64,000 nt of DNA from Dipteronia dyeriana. Taxonomy: Eukaryota; Streptophyta; Magnoliopsida; Sapindales; Sapindaceae. Below the pieces are notes generated by a model. It did not search any database and was not told the origin of the DNA. It saw nothing but the letters and a program-made list of their open reading frames with translations. How positions within the stretch are numbered: position 1 is the stretch's first letter; every line of letters begins with the position of its first letter. The stretch is from contig CM065295.1 in NCBI GenBank assembly GCA_032871835.1, forward strand, positions 82,143,819-82,207,818, in the 5' to 3' direction. This document shows positions 44,640-57,309 of this stretch, one piece after another. Position numbers and translations under genes: made by a program.

Positions 44640-45820
44640 AGAAAGTGAAAGCAGTGGTTCTTCACTTATTTTATCTATTTTTATTTTTTAACACAAAATG
44701 AGTTCTATCAACATTAATCACTGTTACTTCTTTCTATGTAATTAAATCATTATGAAATCCGATCAAAAACTATTACTTCTTTTCGTATAACTATTGAATT
44801 TATCTGAAATATATAAAACATGATAGTTAGGTCTATCTAACTATATCGATATGATCTTAAATATTATAAAATTAATATATTTTTTGATACATTTATATGA
44901 TTAGTATCACAACTTTTATACTGTAAAACTTGAATATTTATCTTATAGAATTTTCATCTTAAACACGAAGTAAAAGATGTATAATTATTTAATTAAGAGT
45001 GTTTAATATTGATTTTGGGATTGTGAAAGTGAGAATTTGGGTTACTTTATCACTTTTTTGGTTTTTCATGTGTTTTTTTTTTTACTTTTGTCTTCAAGTG
45101 GGGTTTTGTTGTCTGTATCATGCGTGGACCGAAAGAAGGTGTGTGTGGTGTGGGACCTGTGGGTCCATGATCTAAATGGGTTTGAAAGTAGATTTGATGT
45201 GGGAGGGATCGGTAGATATTTAAGAGGAGACTCAGAGAATGTTTAGGAGAACATTAACAAAAAAAAAAAGAAATTATGGATATGAAGATGAGACTTGTTA
45301 ATTAATAATTACCCACTTGATTGTATCATATTCCCCCTCATGAAATTTTCAAAAACAATTTCGCTATTATTACTTTAGACCTATGTTTTATGTAAGAAAT
45401 TCTTTTTCGGACCTAAAATTTCATTGATATCTAATCGTTTATATCAGAGAAATATTGTTAACGGCAATCTTAATTTTTATTTAACATTTGAGAGTTAAAA
45501 AAAAATGGCGGGAAAATGAAGCAGTGGCTGGTCCATCCATGGCAGAGAATGGAGTCACTATCGTCAGTACTACCACTCCGTGAAAAGTTTTTTGTGGCAG
45601 ATAGCAATTGGCCATTTGCAATAATTGAGTTTAGTTACTCATGAGTCATGAAGTTGCTTATTGCAATTATAGCAAAGATGAATTTTTCTGCAGAATTTTG
45701 CAAGGTCAGGGGATTATTTTGCTGATTTACCCCAAACAAACTGTTGTTTGGCGCATTTTTGGATTCAAATTTTTAACAAAATACAAATTGAATATATATA
45801 GAGAGAGAGAGAGAGTGAGG
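44640..45820. other. Spacer upstream of the LEA_2 gene
   Basis: AT-rich and presumed promoter. A (GA)n run lies at 45801-45815. No gene is seen. Confidence 0.5.
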
Positions 45821-45825
45821 TCCAT

Positions 45826-45933
45826 GTTATTGGCACCCCATCAATAACATTTTGGAACCCCATTTATGTTTTTTAAAATATAAATGTAATTATAAAATGG
45901 GTGTCAAGATCACTTCAATGGGGTGCCAATAAC
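45826..45933. mobile_element. Small palindromic MITE-like element
   Basis: The ends GTTATTGGCACCCCA (45826-45840) and TGGGGTGCCAATAAC (45919-45933) are perfect inverted repeats of 15 bp. The interior also pairs partly (GGAACCCCATTTATG against AAAATGGGTGTC). No transposase. Confidence 0.75.
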
Positions 45934-45949
45934 ACTCTAGTCTATAGAG

Positions 45950-47200
45950 AACGGGTTTGGCAACGGTACTTAAAGAAAAAATATTGAAGTTGTTATCAAA
46001 ATTAATTCAGAACTAACCATGAGTTCTCAAAACTTGTTTCTATCGTGTCCATTTGGGTACTAGAGCCAAGCCCATAAAGAATGTGTTGAACGAAAATGAA
46101 TACGATTTAAAGCCACGAACCCCAACGTGTGGGTGTGAGAAGCTTTTCAAAAGTATAATAGCAACATTTCCTATTGTTTGTAGTTTTTCTCATACCATGA
46201 TTTTCTTATGGTCTTTGACATAAACGGAGTGAAAAAAAAAAGCCAAGAAAAGAGATAACAAGAGAAACAAAACGAACACAAAACAACAAGGATACACGGC
46301 TGCTTTTGTTTACATTTATGTCCCGCCAACACTCTTTATCTTAACAGCAAGTAAATTTCAAAGATTACCAAATTATATTATTCACAATCTTGCTACTTCT
46401 TTAATTCATTCTTTTACATTTTAGTGTTTTTTTTAGAAGTTGCAATTGCAAAGATGTTTGAAAAGGCTTACAGGTCATATGACCAATCACATAAAGTTAA
46501 AGCATGCCAAGTTCAAGGTCCATAATGCCACCCATTTTGATGGGGGCTGGTGCTCAAAATTTGACTTATTCAAACAATAAGTGAAGAAAATACTCCTGAA
46601 TTCTTGGTGGCATATCCCAACCATTCAAAGTAGAGGAAACAAGAACAAAATATTAACATGTTTTCCTTTTCAATCCAGATGACAGAAAATATCATATATA
46701 TACATACATACAGGAGAACTTGAGCTCTGCAAACAAAGAAACCCAGCAATATTTATAAAACTTGAGCACAATGTACAAGGCATATATGTATTGTAAACTA
46801 ATTGGCTCTCTGTTCCTTTTAATTTTCCAGCACAAATTAGATCATTGAAATACAAATGCCACACACTCTACATATTTTAAGCTGATATTTGCTAAGATCA
46901 GAATACAAGTACAAAGATATTGAGCTCCTGTTCGAGCTTGGAGTCAGTCGGCCCTGCAAATCTACCATATAATCTGAGTAGACATAATATTATTCATGAT
47001 CTTAAACTTCTGCTCAACATTCTGATACAATACCAAGTATAAGTTGACAGAAGTGAAAGAAAAATGAAAGCTTTTTGGCCCATGTATGTAGAAACCAAAT
47101 GAGCCACACCTACAATTGTGCAAACCTGCAGTCCATCCAAAAATGGACTGTTGATTCAATTAATAAATACAAATTATATACGGATGAACTCATATGAAAT
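45950..47200. other. Spacer and presumed 3' UTR of the PI4K gene
   Basis: No coding frame. The part near 47200 should be 3' UTR of the minus-strand PI4K gene. Confidence 0.4.
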
Positions 47201-49463
47201 TTATTTGGTGAGCTTGTCAAGCCGGGAATCCATGATGTCGGAAACAGTTTCGAGAAATGCAGCTTCACTCATGCCGGGGAGTAGGGAATCATAAGCTTCG
47301 CGAACAATTTCCTCGATCATAGATTCCTTGTTAATATTTACTCTACACATGATGCTTCCAATGGCGAATGGAGTGAGACCTTTCTCTACTCCTTTCTTCA
47401 AAAGCATGGAGGAGATACGGAGTGTTCGGGCACACTCGAGGGGAACATTCCACCCATGGAATTGCAGAAGTGCAATGTCTTGCTCAGCATCAAGCAACTT
47501 TATGTAGTCAATAGTTTCGCGAGAATAAGGCTGGCGAGCTTGTGGCCAATAGAGCCAATCAAATGTGCAATCTTCAAACTGCAAGGACAACAATGGATTT
47601 TTAATTTCAAAAAACTCAACAATGTTTTTCTGAATTTAGTGTGACAGACTATGAAAAAGCAAATACCAAATGCATCTCAAGCGACGAATTATGCAATCTG
47701 AAAAGAATCATCACACAAAATCAACAAATGGTTGGAACAAGAAGGGGCAGCTGCAAAATCATTGTTTGTGAAGGGGCCGTAAACTAACTAGACATGGACA
47801 TGGTGCATACAAATTGATCAACCCATGCAAAAATTCGTTTTATCAAACACTTCCCTTTGATTGCACTTAACTATCTATCTATCCTAACTAAGAAGTAAGA
47901 ACGAATCACTTCACATTTTTTCACTCAACCAATCCTTTCGACTACATGTAAAAAGATCATTTGGACATCAAATTAATTTCAGCTGTATCAATTCTACCAC
48001 ACAAATAACGACATTTTCAAATTAAGCTATAGCTATCGACAGATTAACACATTATGCGAACAAAACGAGAGAGAAACACTTACATTCTCAGGCAAGCAGT
48101 AGCCATGATCAATTGGAATGAGCACGGTCTGACCCTCGTCCCCCTTCTGGACCAATATATTCCCAGCATGTCTATCTGCATTCGCCATCCTTATATCGAA
48201 CACACTGATCTTGTGCACCTCCTCCACAGGGAAAGCCCCAGGACCGATGTCCTCACAGTTCCCGGAATTCTTCATGAACATTTGCAAAGATCCCATCTTG
48301 ACATTCTTCAATGCATATTCATAACCATCAGGATGGTTAAATCCTTGGTGCAAGCATCGAATCATCGCTGTAGGAGGTACACCAGCAAACCCCATAACCT
48401 CACCAGACAATGAGCGAGGACCGCTCTTGGGATGATCCAAGATATATGCAGCAACTTCCCTCAATGCTCCTTCTCCAACCCGCGTACCACTCTTCAATCC
48501 CTCACCATTCGAGGACACAGGCAGCCCTCGAGGGTTGTTCACAGCCATAGGCTCCTCATCCATTGGCTTAAACACGGAAATGAACTTGGAACCGGATTGA
48601 TCTTGCATAAAATAAGTCCCTCCGGTGCCCTCAGATGATCGAACGGGTTGACTACCTTTCTCTAATCCATCAAATGTAGCGTTTAACATATCCCAAACAG
48701 CTGATGACAATTTCACCTTTGGATTAACTATAACTGGTTCCAACCAAAAATCTATCACAGGATGCTCATTGGTTGTTGCTCCTTGAAAGTCATTTGATCG
48801 ATCTTCTCCTCCCTCTAAAATATCAGCTCTCTCATCATTAGTATTCGCAGCCACGACAGAGAGTTCGAAATCTTTGTCAACAGGCTTGGCCCTAACTTTG
48901 GCAGATTTTTGAACCAACAAATGAATCACAGCATCATTGTCTTTGCAGATGTCATCAATCAATCTCTGATCATCAAGCTTCTCTCCCTGACAGAACAAAT
49001 CCTGACCGTCAACATCATCAACATCAACAAAAACTCCTTGACCTTTCTTCGCGATCCTCTGTTTCAAATAAGCAACATTTTGATGCCTATCAACATGAAA
49101 CTCAAATTCTTTCCCACAACTGGTTTTTACAGTAATAAGCAAAAGATCAGACAATTTCAAAACCAAATGAAGAACATTTCCACCAGTGACTCCATAATCT
49201 TTAACAAGAGAATCATTACGAGCCAATTCTCTACCTCCATAAACAAGCTTTTGCTTTTTCACCACAAACCCTTTACATGTCTGGATCCTGAGCTTCACCG
49301 ATTCGATCGAATCCGTCTCCAACACACGAATTGGCATCAAAGAACCGGAGAAGCTCAGGTATATCAATATGGACTCGTTTGTAGAATGACCTGTAATTCG
49401 GCCACTACAGTACCCAGGAGATTGGCGACGAACAGGACTCAAAGCAATATCAGCAACAGACAT
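47201..49463 (-). CDS. PI4KG: Phosphatidylinositol 4-kinase gamma-type, two ubiquitin-like domains (two coding exons)
   Basis: Exon 1 is 49463-48084 (460 codons) and exon 2 is 47578-47201 (125 codons plus stop). The intron 48083-47579 has GTAAGT donor and TTGCAG acceptor, phase 0. The protein is 585 aa, as in plant type II PI4K-gamma. Ubiquitin-like domain 1 spans about 31-105 (LIYLSFSGSLMPIRVLETDS) and domain 2 about 107-187. The PI3/4-kinase domain runs from about 278. It has an ATP-site Lys in ISVFKP (Lys299), catalytic FDIRMANADRHAGNIL (Asp430, Asn435), and PIDHGYCLP (Asp452 of the metal-binding loop). Some members of this subfamily have been described as ubiquitin-like-domain protein kinases with little lipid kinase activity, so the substrate is open. 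The closest Arabidopsis group is PI4Kgamma4/7, from memory. Confidence 0.93.
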
Positions 49464-49887
49464 AATTACAGAAATGTGATTTAACTAGATAAAAATCACC
49501 AAAAATCTCAAATAATATTCAATTTGGAAAACAACCCAGAAGCCGAAACATCAAAATTTGTTGTTGCAGCTTCTGGGTTCAGACGACAGATTGAAACATT
49601 TAGTTGAAAACACAATTGTTGAGCCTAAAACAAACAACAACAACAACAAAATAGGAAGAGATAATTAATGATTCGGATTCTTTACTCTCGGAAAGAACCG
49701 AAGTACAATGACGAAGAATCGGAGCTTTTAAAGATCTGGAAACTAGAGATGGCGATCAAATGACGATCAATTGAGAGCCGATGAAATCGCCATCGTGTTT
49801 TTTTTATTATTCTTTTTCTTTTTGGGTTTTTTTTCGAAGGAACGCAAACTTCTCGCCGCGATTTTCTATTCCGTTAAAACTGTGTAC

Positions 49888-49910
49888 GTCGTCGTCGTCG
49901 TCGTCGTCGA
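49888..49910. repeat. (TCG)n in the presumed PI4K leader
   Basis: About seven TCG/GTC units. The position is consistent with the 5' UTR of the minus-strand PI4K gene. Confidence 0.9.
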
Positions 49911-49954
49911 TGGAAGAGAAGGAGCGAGAGAGAGAACGGTATTGTAGCCTTTGG

Positions 49955-49966
49955 CTTTATATAAGC
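49955..49966 (-). promoter_or_regulatory. TATA box of the PI4K gene
   Basis: CTTATATAAAG on the minus strand, about 490 bp before the start codon. The long leader may contain an intron: an acceptor-like TTTTTATCTAG lies at about 49489-49479. The donor is not certain. Confidence 0.5.
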
Positions 49967-49969
49967 TTT

Positions 49970-50867
49970 GACCCAACGACTATGACGGAAACATGTTTTC
50001 AATTATTATTTTTGAAATAACGCCGTTAATTGCTCGTAACGGCCGTTTGTTGTTTGGGTTATTAAATGGACAGAAAAAAGTGTATATGTGGCAAGTTCGT
50101 GGAAGGAGAGGAGGTAGTGTGCAGTTACGTTACTACCCTCTTCACTCCACGTCTCCACCAGCTTTGGAGCCAAAAGCTGCTAAAAAAAACAATACTGCTA
50201 AAAAACAAACCTGAGCTTATGAACTTATCTTATCTATTTTTTTTTCTTTTATAATAAAATAAAATAAAATAAAACTGATAGCGTAAGATTTAAAAAAGCA
50301 GTTAATTTAAGAAGTTATAATATTTTAGACATAGACGATTAAATAAATAACAATCGGAAATGCATGTAGCTGAAAATGTTTTTAGAAATGGATATTTGGA
50401 TTTGATGTTTAAAATAGTTAAAATCAAAAAAGTTTAAAATAGAAACATTGTTTCTGTTATGCTAACAAAATTACACATAAAATTGAACTATTTTTTTTTT
50501 ATTTGACGGTGAATGCATTTTTATTTTATTTATTTTTTTGAAACAGTAAATGTATTTTAATAAGAAATACCAATTTTGTTATAAAAAAATATTGGGATCC
50601 AACTAAATTATATCCTAAATTTATAAATTATATTAATTTTTAATAATATCTTTTTTTTTAAGTATTATATCTTTATGGTGTAGATATAATTGGTTTAACA
50701 TCATACTAGCCTCATCTCGTCTTCATCTCATCTTTAACGATGTCTTATGATAATATATTAAATATTTTCTTTGTTCAATGATCCATATGGTTGAGTTGAT
50801 TTTTGATCCGTTACTTCACTGAATTGTTGGTAAATTAGATAAGAAAAAATATATATTTTATAATTGT
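49970..50867. other. Upstream spacer of the PI4K gene
   Basis: Very AT-rich, with an (AAAAT)n-like run near 50255-50275. No gene is seen. Confidence 0.45.
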
Positions 50868-51140
50868 AAATACTACAATTTAATGGGGACTTTTCTTTCC
50901 ATATGTGGTAACGGAATCGGTAGTGTACCTCCCTTCTACATATGTGATGAGTGGTTCAAATCCCCCATACATATTTTATAAGTATATGTAAGGAGTTTTC
51001 TTCTCAAATTGTGAGAAGTAGTTATCTCCCGTTATGGAAATAGATATCCGGACCATACATATATTGTTTGATCTCGACATGTCCAGATAGTGCTATTGTA
51101 ACAGTACTTTGTAACGATTTAAAAAAAAAATACTACAATT
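50868..51140 (+). mobile_element. tRNA-type SINE with 13-bp TSD
   Basis: AAATACTACAATT flanks the element (50868-50880 and 51128-51140). The body is 50881-51127. An A-box-like TGGTAACGGAATCGG (50905-50919) and a B box GGTTCAAATCC (about 50952-50962) lie about 45 bp apart, as in a Pol III promoter derived from a tRNA gene. The 3' end is a run of A. SINEs are mobilised by LINE machinery. Confidence 0.8.
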
Positions 51141-51825
51141 AGAACTAATTGTCTATTTGGTTCATCTTAAAATAAGGTCAATGAAGTAATTACACAAACG
51201 GGATAGGTACGGAAGCATCCATCTAGTAATGAATGACGAACGTAGTGACGTTAACGACCCGCAGTTAACGGAAAGTTGACGTGGCTCAGATGATGCGGTA
51301 GCATAATGGTCTGTACATTCGCTGGTGAAGTTTTGATATTTGTTCTTTCTCTTGGTTTCTAAATCTTTTACCATTTCATTGGCAGTCGGTCTTGCTTTGA
51401 AAAAAAGACAATACTCGATTCTTGGTTTTTATGCCCAACCAACCAACAAGTTTTTAAGATCGATTTTGACGGGAAAATTGAGAGTAAATACTAAAATGAA
51501 GTTTCTGTTTCTTGACCACTAATCTAAGGAAATTAATTAGTACTTAATCAACTATATGGTTGATTAGATAGTAACCGATAAACTTTTTATATCAGTATTA
51601 TAAGGTTACAGATTTGAATTTTTATTTTATTTTAAAAAGCACAAATTAATATAATACTTATGAAAAAAAATCATTCCTTTATTCAAAAGAAATTAAATCC
51701 TTTGCAGAACATTGAGGCACTTGCAAGCGGTAAATTTTTAACATTTACTTCAATAAATCTGTGGGTTTATATTGTATAATTCTTAGGATGTTTTTAATGA
51801 CACTTTTAGTCATCTTATTGAGAGT
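51141..51825. other. AT-rich spacer
   Basis: No coding frame of note, no repeat recognised. Confidence 0.45.
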
Positions 51826-51960
51826 GGGTAAACATTAATTCATTCCGTATAGATGATATGTGTCTATGGAGAGATAAATTTATTTTTATAGACACATAAA
51901 ATTTATCTTTTCTATAGACACATATCATACATACAGAAAGGGATAATATTCATCTACCCT
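51826..51960. repeat. Hairpin-forming inverted repeat (MITE-like)
   Basis: Arms of about 60 bp: ATGATATGTGTCTATGG and AGATAAATTT on the left pair with AAATTTATCTTTT and CTATAGACACATATCAT on the right, with a loop of about 15 bp. It is imperfect but extended. Confidence 0.7.
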
Positions 51961-52764
51961 CAACCTCAAGGTGGAAGACTACAAATGGACTCTTGTTTAA
52001 CTAATTTATTTTTAAACATGATTGCTACACGGATGCAAAAATAACAAATTCATATTTTTCTTGAATATATATATATTATTTTATTTTTTTTGAAAAATAA
52101 ATAATTGTTTTATACAGTTGAAGTTGTAAGCTTTTAAATTTTGGTAAAGTACAAAGATTCATTGGATGGTGGGTCCATTCACTTTTTTTTATTTTTATTT
52201 TTGTATTATTGTATAAACTCTGGGCTCAACTCTCAAGGACCAAGTCCATAGCCGTTGCATTTGAAAAGGGTCCCAAATCTGCATTACATAACATGTAAAG
52301 CACTCAGTCACTCACCGTTATTGTCGCTTACTTCAATATTCTGTCCCCTCTCCCTCATTCTTTATTTTCTAGTTTTTGCAATATAAAATGTTGGAAAAAA
52401 TTTGTGGAGCATATGAATGTTATGAAAATCGATTAACATTCAGCGTGCTAATTTGCTAAAGCATTGTACTTAAGATCAGAATGTGCCCTCTATGTCTCTA
52501 TGTCAATGTCATGATCAAAGACGTTTTAACCTTCAATATTCAATGACCTTTTAATACCGTAAGGGTGTACTCATAATACAGTATATTCTAAAACAACTGT
52601 TATACATTCATCTTTGTATCTTTTGAAGGGATTCAGAACCACTCATCAAATGATTTCGAATGCACTATTTATAATTCAAAATCCAACCGTTGTATATTAA
52701 TTTAATCATTACTAATACCATTAATCCAAAGAATGGTCTAATATTTATCACGAATACTAGTTAA
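51961..52764. other. AT-rich spacer
   Basis: An (AT)n/T-rich tract lies at 52060-52110. No gene is seen. Confidence 0.45.
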
Positions 52765-52925
52765 TCTAAAAATTTAGTACAAATTTCAACCAAAATGATG
52801 TAACAAATGGTTTTTCATTAGCCGCATCATCTCATGTTATGTATAGTGATGATAACTCACTTATCATATCGTTTGGATTTAAATTTGTATTAATTATTTG
52901 GATTGTATAACATTACTCAATATTT
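52765..52925. repeat. Dispersed repeat, copy 1
   Basis: Resembles 54585-54735: both carry CAAATTTCAA/TAAATTTCAA, AAATG(A/G)TTTTT, CATTA(G/A)CC(G/A)CATCATCTCA and AACTCACTTA, in the same order. Confidence 0.5.
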
Positions 52926-53324
52926 ATTATAATAAAATTATCGTAACTATCACATAATTGTTCTTATAAAATCATCATTTAGTAACAATAGATAAAACTT
53001 CTAAAATCAATAGAATATAATTATTGTATTTTAAATTTAAAAAAAAAACTCCGGCATAAAATCAATCAAATTACGAGACTTTCAAAATACATTAAAAGGA
53101 ATGGCTATAAAAACGGTAAAAAAATATACACTTTAACGATAATTGTTTCTATCGATTTCAAGATAAATAATTAAATTTAATTTGGGATGGAGCCATGGAG
53201 GTAACACATCATTCGTACCTTTATCTAACCACACCGTCGTTTTAATCCTGATTAATAAAATAATGTTATGTATTAAGATGGTAGTTCGAGACAATTAAGC
53301 AATTAGATTTTGAATGAAATAATT
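52926..53324. other. AT-rich spacer
   Basis: Nothing recognised. Confidence 0.4.
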
Positions 53325-53878
53325 TTTTTTTTAGTAAAAATGCCCTATTTTCATAAACCGGATAGTAAATCTATCTTAAAACACAAATAAATTATAAAAA
53401 TACCCTCACTCATAACTACGCTCATTTATTAACCTTATTTATTACATTTACCAACCATCTATTAACAATTTATGAACAAACTCATCAAAAAACAAATCCA
53501 AAAATATTTCTTACCAACATCCTAATTCTTATTTTGATGATGGTATTCAACGTCCTAAATTATTTTTTCGACATCAGGTCACCCTGACCCGATGTATTTT
53601 TTTCTTAGGTTTTCTTACTCCAATCGATTTTTTTTAAGCAAATGATATGTGAATATCATTCTCAAAATAAGGATTAGGAGGTTGAAAAAATAATTTTGAT
53701 GAATTTGTTGGTAAATTGTTAGTTAATGGTCAGTAAATATAATAAATAATGTTCATAAATGAGGTGTATTTATGAGTAAGGGCATTTTGAATTTTTTAGA
53801 GCAATTTGAAAATTTATTTATGTTCTAGGATAGATTTTCAATTAAACCTTGAAATAAGGGCAATTTTATTAAAACCGT
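53325..53878. mobile_element. Foldback element with ~220-bp inverted repeats
   Basis: The left arm reads TTTTAGTAAAAATGCCC, then ACTCATAACTACGCTCATTT and CCTAATTCTTATTTTGA. The right arm is the reverse complement with about 80% similarity by eye (TTAATAAAATTGCCC, ACTCATAAATACACCTCATT). The arms meet around 53580-53620. No transposase, so it is a non-autonomous foldback or Mutator-like MITE. The TSD is not settled. Confidence 0.75.
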
Positions 53879-54584
53879 TGAAATTAAATGCACGATTGTA
53901 TGAATAATACGTCATTATGCCACCTGTCAAAGACTCTCCCAAGTAAGAGACAAGTAGACAACAACCTGTAATTACAAGTTAAATAATTGGTTAAATTAAG
54001 TTAATGATGTGTCCACGAGGTTTGTTTCCTACTTTCCTTCAAGTCTTCAACTAATAAACTTGTGATATGGTTGGAACTTGGAAGGCTCCTAAAAAGAATT
54101 TGGTTACTGCATACATGCACCACCAAACGATACTTCCACTGCAAAGAGAGAAATTTGCTTTAATTTACACAAAAAGAGGATAAAATTAGTGTTTTGGGTA
54201 TGGGTGTAAGCAACATAAAAAATTGCATTATTACTCATCATTCAAGATTTTTCTTCTTTAGTGGGTACATTATTTGGTATGCCAATGTTAGATCAATTGA
54301 ATTATTAAGAGATAAAAAAAAATAGCAATAAAGTGCTTTATGTGTCATCATATCTTATTATTGATCATGTGGGGTAGACCCTACAACCGATTTAATCAAT
54401 TACTCTTAAAGATGATTGAAAATATGGCAATATCATCAGACATTTTTTTACAACTGCTCGAACCCACTTTATACGAATTTGAGGAGTTTATTACTGGACC
54501 ACCTTTAGAAACTTTATTAATTGTGATTCTTTATTTAACACCCTAATGATCCATTTATTAATAATTAATGTTAATTAATTTAAA
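53879..54584. other. AT-rich spacer
   Basis: No gene. The 68-codon frame at 54340-54546 has no recognisable domain. Confidence 0.45.
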
Positions 54585-54735
54585 GATTTAATCTAAATTT
54601 CAAAATGAATGATATAATAAATGATTTTTTTCATTAACCACATCATCTCATCATATTTTATGTGGTGATAAAAACTCACTTACCACATCATTTGGATTGA
54701 AATTTGAGTTAAAATTTTAAATTATCTAACATCAT
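54585..54735. repeat. Dispersed repeat, copy 2
   Basis: Partner of 52765-52925. It contains the partly self-complementary CCACATCATCTCATC and CACTTACCACATCATTTGG. Confidence 0.5.
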
Positions 54736-54774
54736 TTTTTTGTAATAAGGATAAAAATTAAGAGAATTTAATAG

Positions 54775-55320
54775 AGATGTACACTTGTCTCCGGACCCCA
54801 AATCCCCGCACCCCATCCCCATTTGGAGATTTTTTGGGATGATTTTCATCCCCAAATTAAAATAGGGATGGAACGGGGAGACCCCTCCCCATCCCCATAT
54901 CCCCCAAACATACATAAATATAATTATAATATATATATATATATATATATATTTTTTATTCTTTGAAACTCTAGGTATATAAACACATTTACTTTTTTTA
55001 CCTTCAAAACATGAATATAAAGATTTTTCAAAGTAATTGGCAATGAATTGGTTGTTAATATCTTAGATTGTCTATTATGTGAAGTTTTTTTTATTAAAAA
55101 ACAGTTTGTATTACTTCATATAGGAAGTTGGTTTAGTTTTAAATTTTGAATTATTTAAAACACTTTATGTAATTTGCAGTTAAATGAGAAAATGGGGAAA
55201 CAGAGGACCGAGAAAACGGAAAGATAAGGAAAAACAGAAATTACGAAGAAAAAAATAGGAAATTAGGGATGAGGATGGATATACCTCCCACAACAATCTT
55301 TATCCCCGTGTAAACGCATT
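54775..55320. repeat. CCCC-rich tract and (AT)n, possible old element
   Basis: Many CCCCATCCCC/GGGGAGACCCC units at 54795-54905, unusual in this AT-rich stretch, then (AT)n at 54931-54953. The end near 55305 again holds ATCCCCGTGTAAACG. It resembles GGGGATGGGG-type plant repeats, but terminal repeats are not convincing. Confidence 0.35.
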
Positions 55321-55841
55321 TTTCAAGAATTTTTTCTATTATTAAATGCATGTAAGATATTACAAATTAAAAATAAAAATAGGCTTTGGGACCCGTGTCA
55401 GGCTGCTATGAATCACATAACGCTCCTTGTAGCCGTTGATGGGATATTCCGTTATGGTCGGGCAGAGAGTTAAACACGTGTCACTCTTTCATAGGATGGG
55501 ACACATCAACATGTTGTCATTGTTTCAGGTATTGGTTGCTGTTGCTGACCTTATTAATTATTATTATTTTTCTATTTCAGTTTCTTATTTCCTTTCTATA
55601 CTTCACACACGTGGCAGGACCTATTATTAATTAGAAAAAAGAATAAAATTCTAAATTCAAGCGTCTTATACTCTTATAAGAGAATAAGTATGGAGCGCCT
55701 AACAATTTTTGGAAAAACTTTAAACAAAAACTGAACACCTGAGATGAGATGAGATCGATCAGATATTATTGCCCCCTTACCTTTAGAGATCTCTAATGTA
55801 AATATGTATTTAGAAAAAATTAAATACCACATATATAAACA
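55321..55841. other. AT-rich spacer
   Basis: A GATGA(GATGA)GAT run lies near 55744. Nothing else recognised. Confidence 0.4.
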
Positions 55842-56468
55842 GTGGCATAATCTTAACAATCTCAATATATATATTTTACAATCAATTCTATATAAAGTCA
55901 ATACCATAATGTTAGCTGCAGCCTGTAGGAGGATTATCAGAGTGATGCATGGTATATGGGTTGGAAAATGGATCAAGATTTTGAGTGGTGGTGCTTTGGC
56001 TTAACGAATTGGCAGTTGTCATGGAAGAAATTTGCTCTACGTTATGAATTGTCAGAGTGATACAGGGTATATGGGTTGGAAAATGGATCAAAATTTTGAG
56101 TGATGGTGCTTAGGCTTAACGAATTGCCAGTTGCTATGGAAGAAATTTGCTCTATATTTTCAACAGAGTTTGGTCATAAAAAATCAGATTAATAGAATGC
56201 TCTGATACCATAATAAATTGAGCAGTAGACTAGAGAAAAAAGGAAAAGAAATACTTTATATCCTCTGTTAAAAACTTTGAATGTTAAAAGAGCTATTTAT
56301 ACAAAGTGAACATCTATAAGGTTATAAATACAATGAGAAAAATCTGCAAACACTAATTCCTCAGATCAATTTGATCGATTCATTTGATCCTGCAGCTAAC
56401 ATTATGGTATTGACTTTATGCAGAATTAATTGCAAAATATATGTTGAGATTGCTGAGATTATGCCACC
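55842..56468. repeat. Inverted-repeat unit with internal 115-bp tandem duplication (old LTR-like remnant)
   Basis: Arm 55842-55920 pairs with 56391-56468 (AGTCAATACCATAATGTTAG against its complement). Between them a 115-bp unit is repeated (CAGAGTGAT at 55938 and 56053; both contain TATATGGGTTGGAAAATGG). CTCTGATACCAT at about 56202-56213 is the complement of an initiator-Met primer site, as found at Copia LTR ends. The region may be a TRIM or Copia remnant. Confidence 0.5.
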
Positions 56469-57309
56469 ATTAATAACATAGGATAGATAAATAAAAAGTT
56501 TTTTAAAAAATCTCTCCAACTCAATTATCTAACTTTAATATGGAGGTGATGTGATAAAAAAAGGTTAGAGAATATAAAGTTGAGTTTATAATTCTAAAAA
56601 CTCTCCTATAAATGCTGACTAAGATTTCTAATTTTTTCTCATCAATAAGATTACACCTCATTAATTGTATAATAAAAGAGAAGAGAGAATGAGATAAATG
56701 ATCGGTCAAAATGGATACATATTTGATTTAAAATAAAAGAGGAGAGAATGAAATAAATGTTTCAAGATGATTGGTCAAAAATATATTCATATTTGATTTT
56801 AGATAATTGCATTGGAGATGAAAATATACATTTCTTAAAAAAAAATTGACCAAGTGGATTTATATTCAATATATATGCTGTTGCGTCACAAGTTAAAAAC
56901 CCAAAAATACATATTTACGTTAGAGATGATCTTAAACAATTGATGTTTTAGATTCGAGTTGTATCCCCTTATAGAAATGTAATTAGTTAAAAAAAAAAAA
57001 AAACTCTTGAGAATATTCAACCTAACACCTCTTTATTTAGGCCCAAAGATTTGCAAATGGACTTAGGAAAAGTGTCAATAGATCTCAACTGGGTGTATTT
57101 AGCACCATTTGTAATTAAGCGGAATGAACAATAGTCCGGTCCAGCCCAATACAATCAAGCAGGCCCCAGTTGAAGCCCATCAAAATACTCCGTTGGGTGT
57201 AGTTAGTAATTTGCTCGAAGCTGTTTTAGTCTCTTTCGTCACATACATTCAACGACTCTGTTTCTTTACCCGCCAATTGTTTCCTCTGTTTGTCTCTTAA
57301 AAAGAAACC
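56469..57309. other. Spacer and presumed promoter/5' UTR of the GDSL gene
   Basis: AT-rich. No clear TATA box at the expected distance. A pyrimidine-rich leader precedes the start codon. Confidence 0.4.

Noticed and set aside
48909..49484. 191-codon plus-strand frame opposite PI4K exon 1
   Set aside because: Shadow of the PI4K coding exon; no domain.
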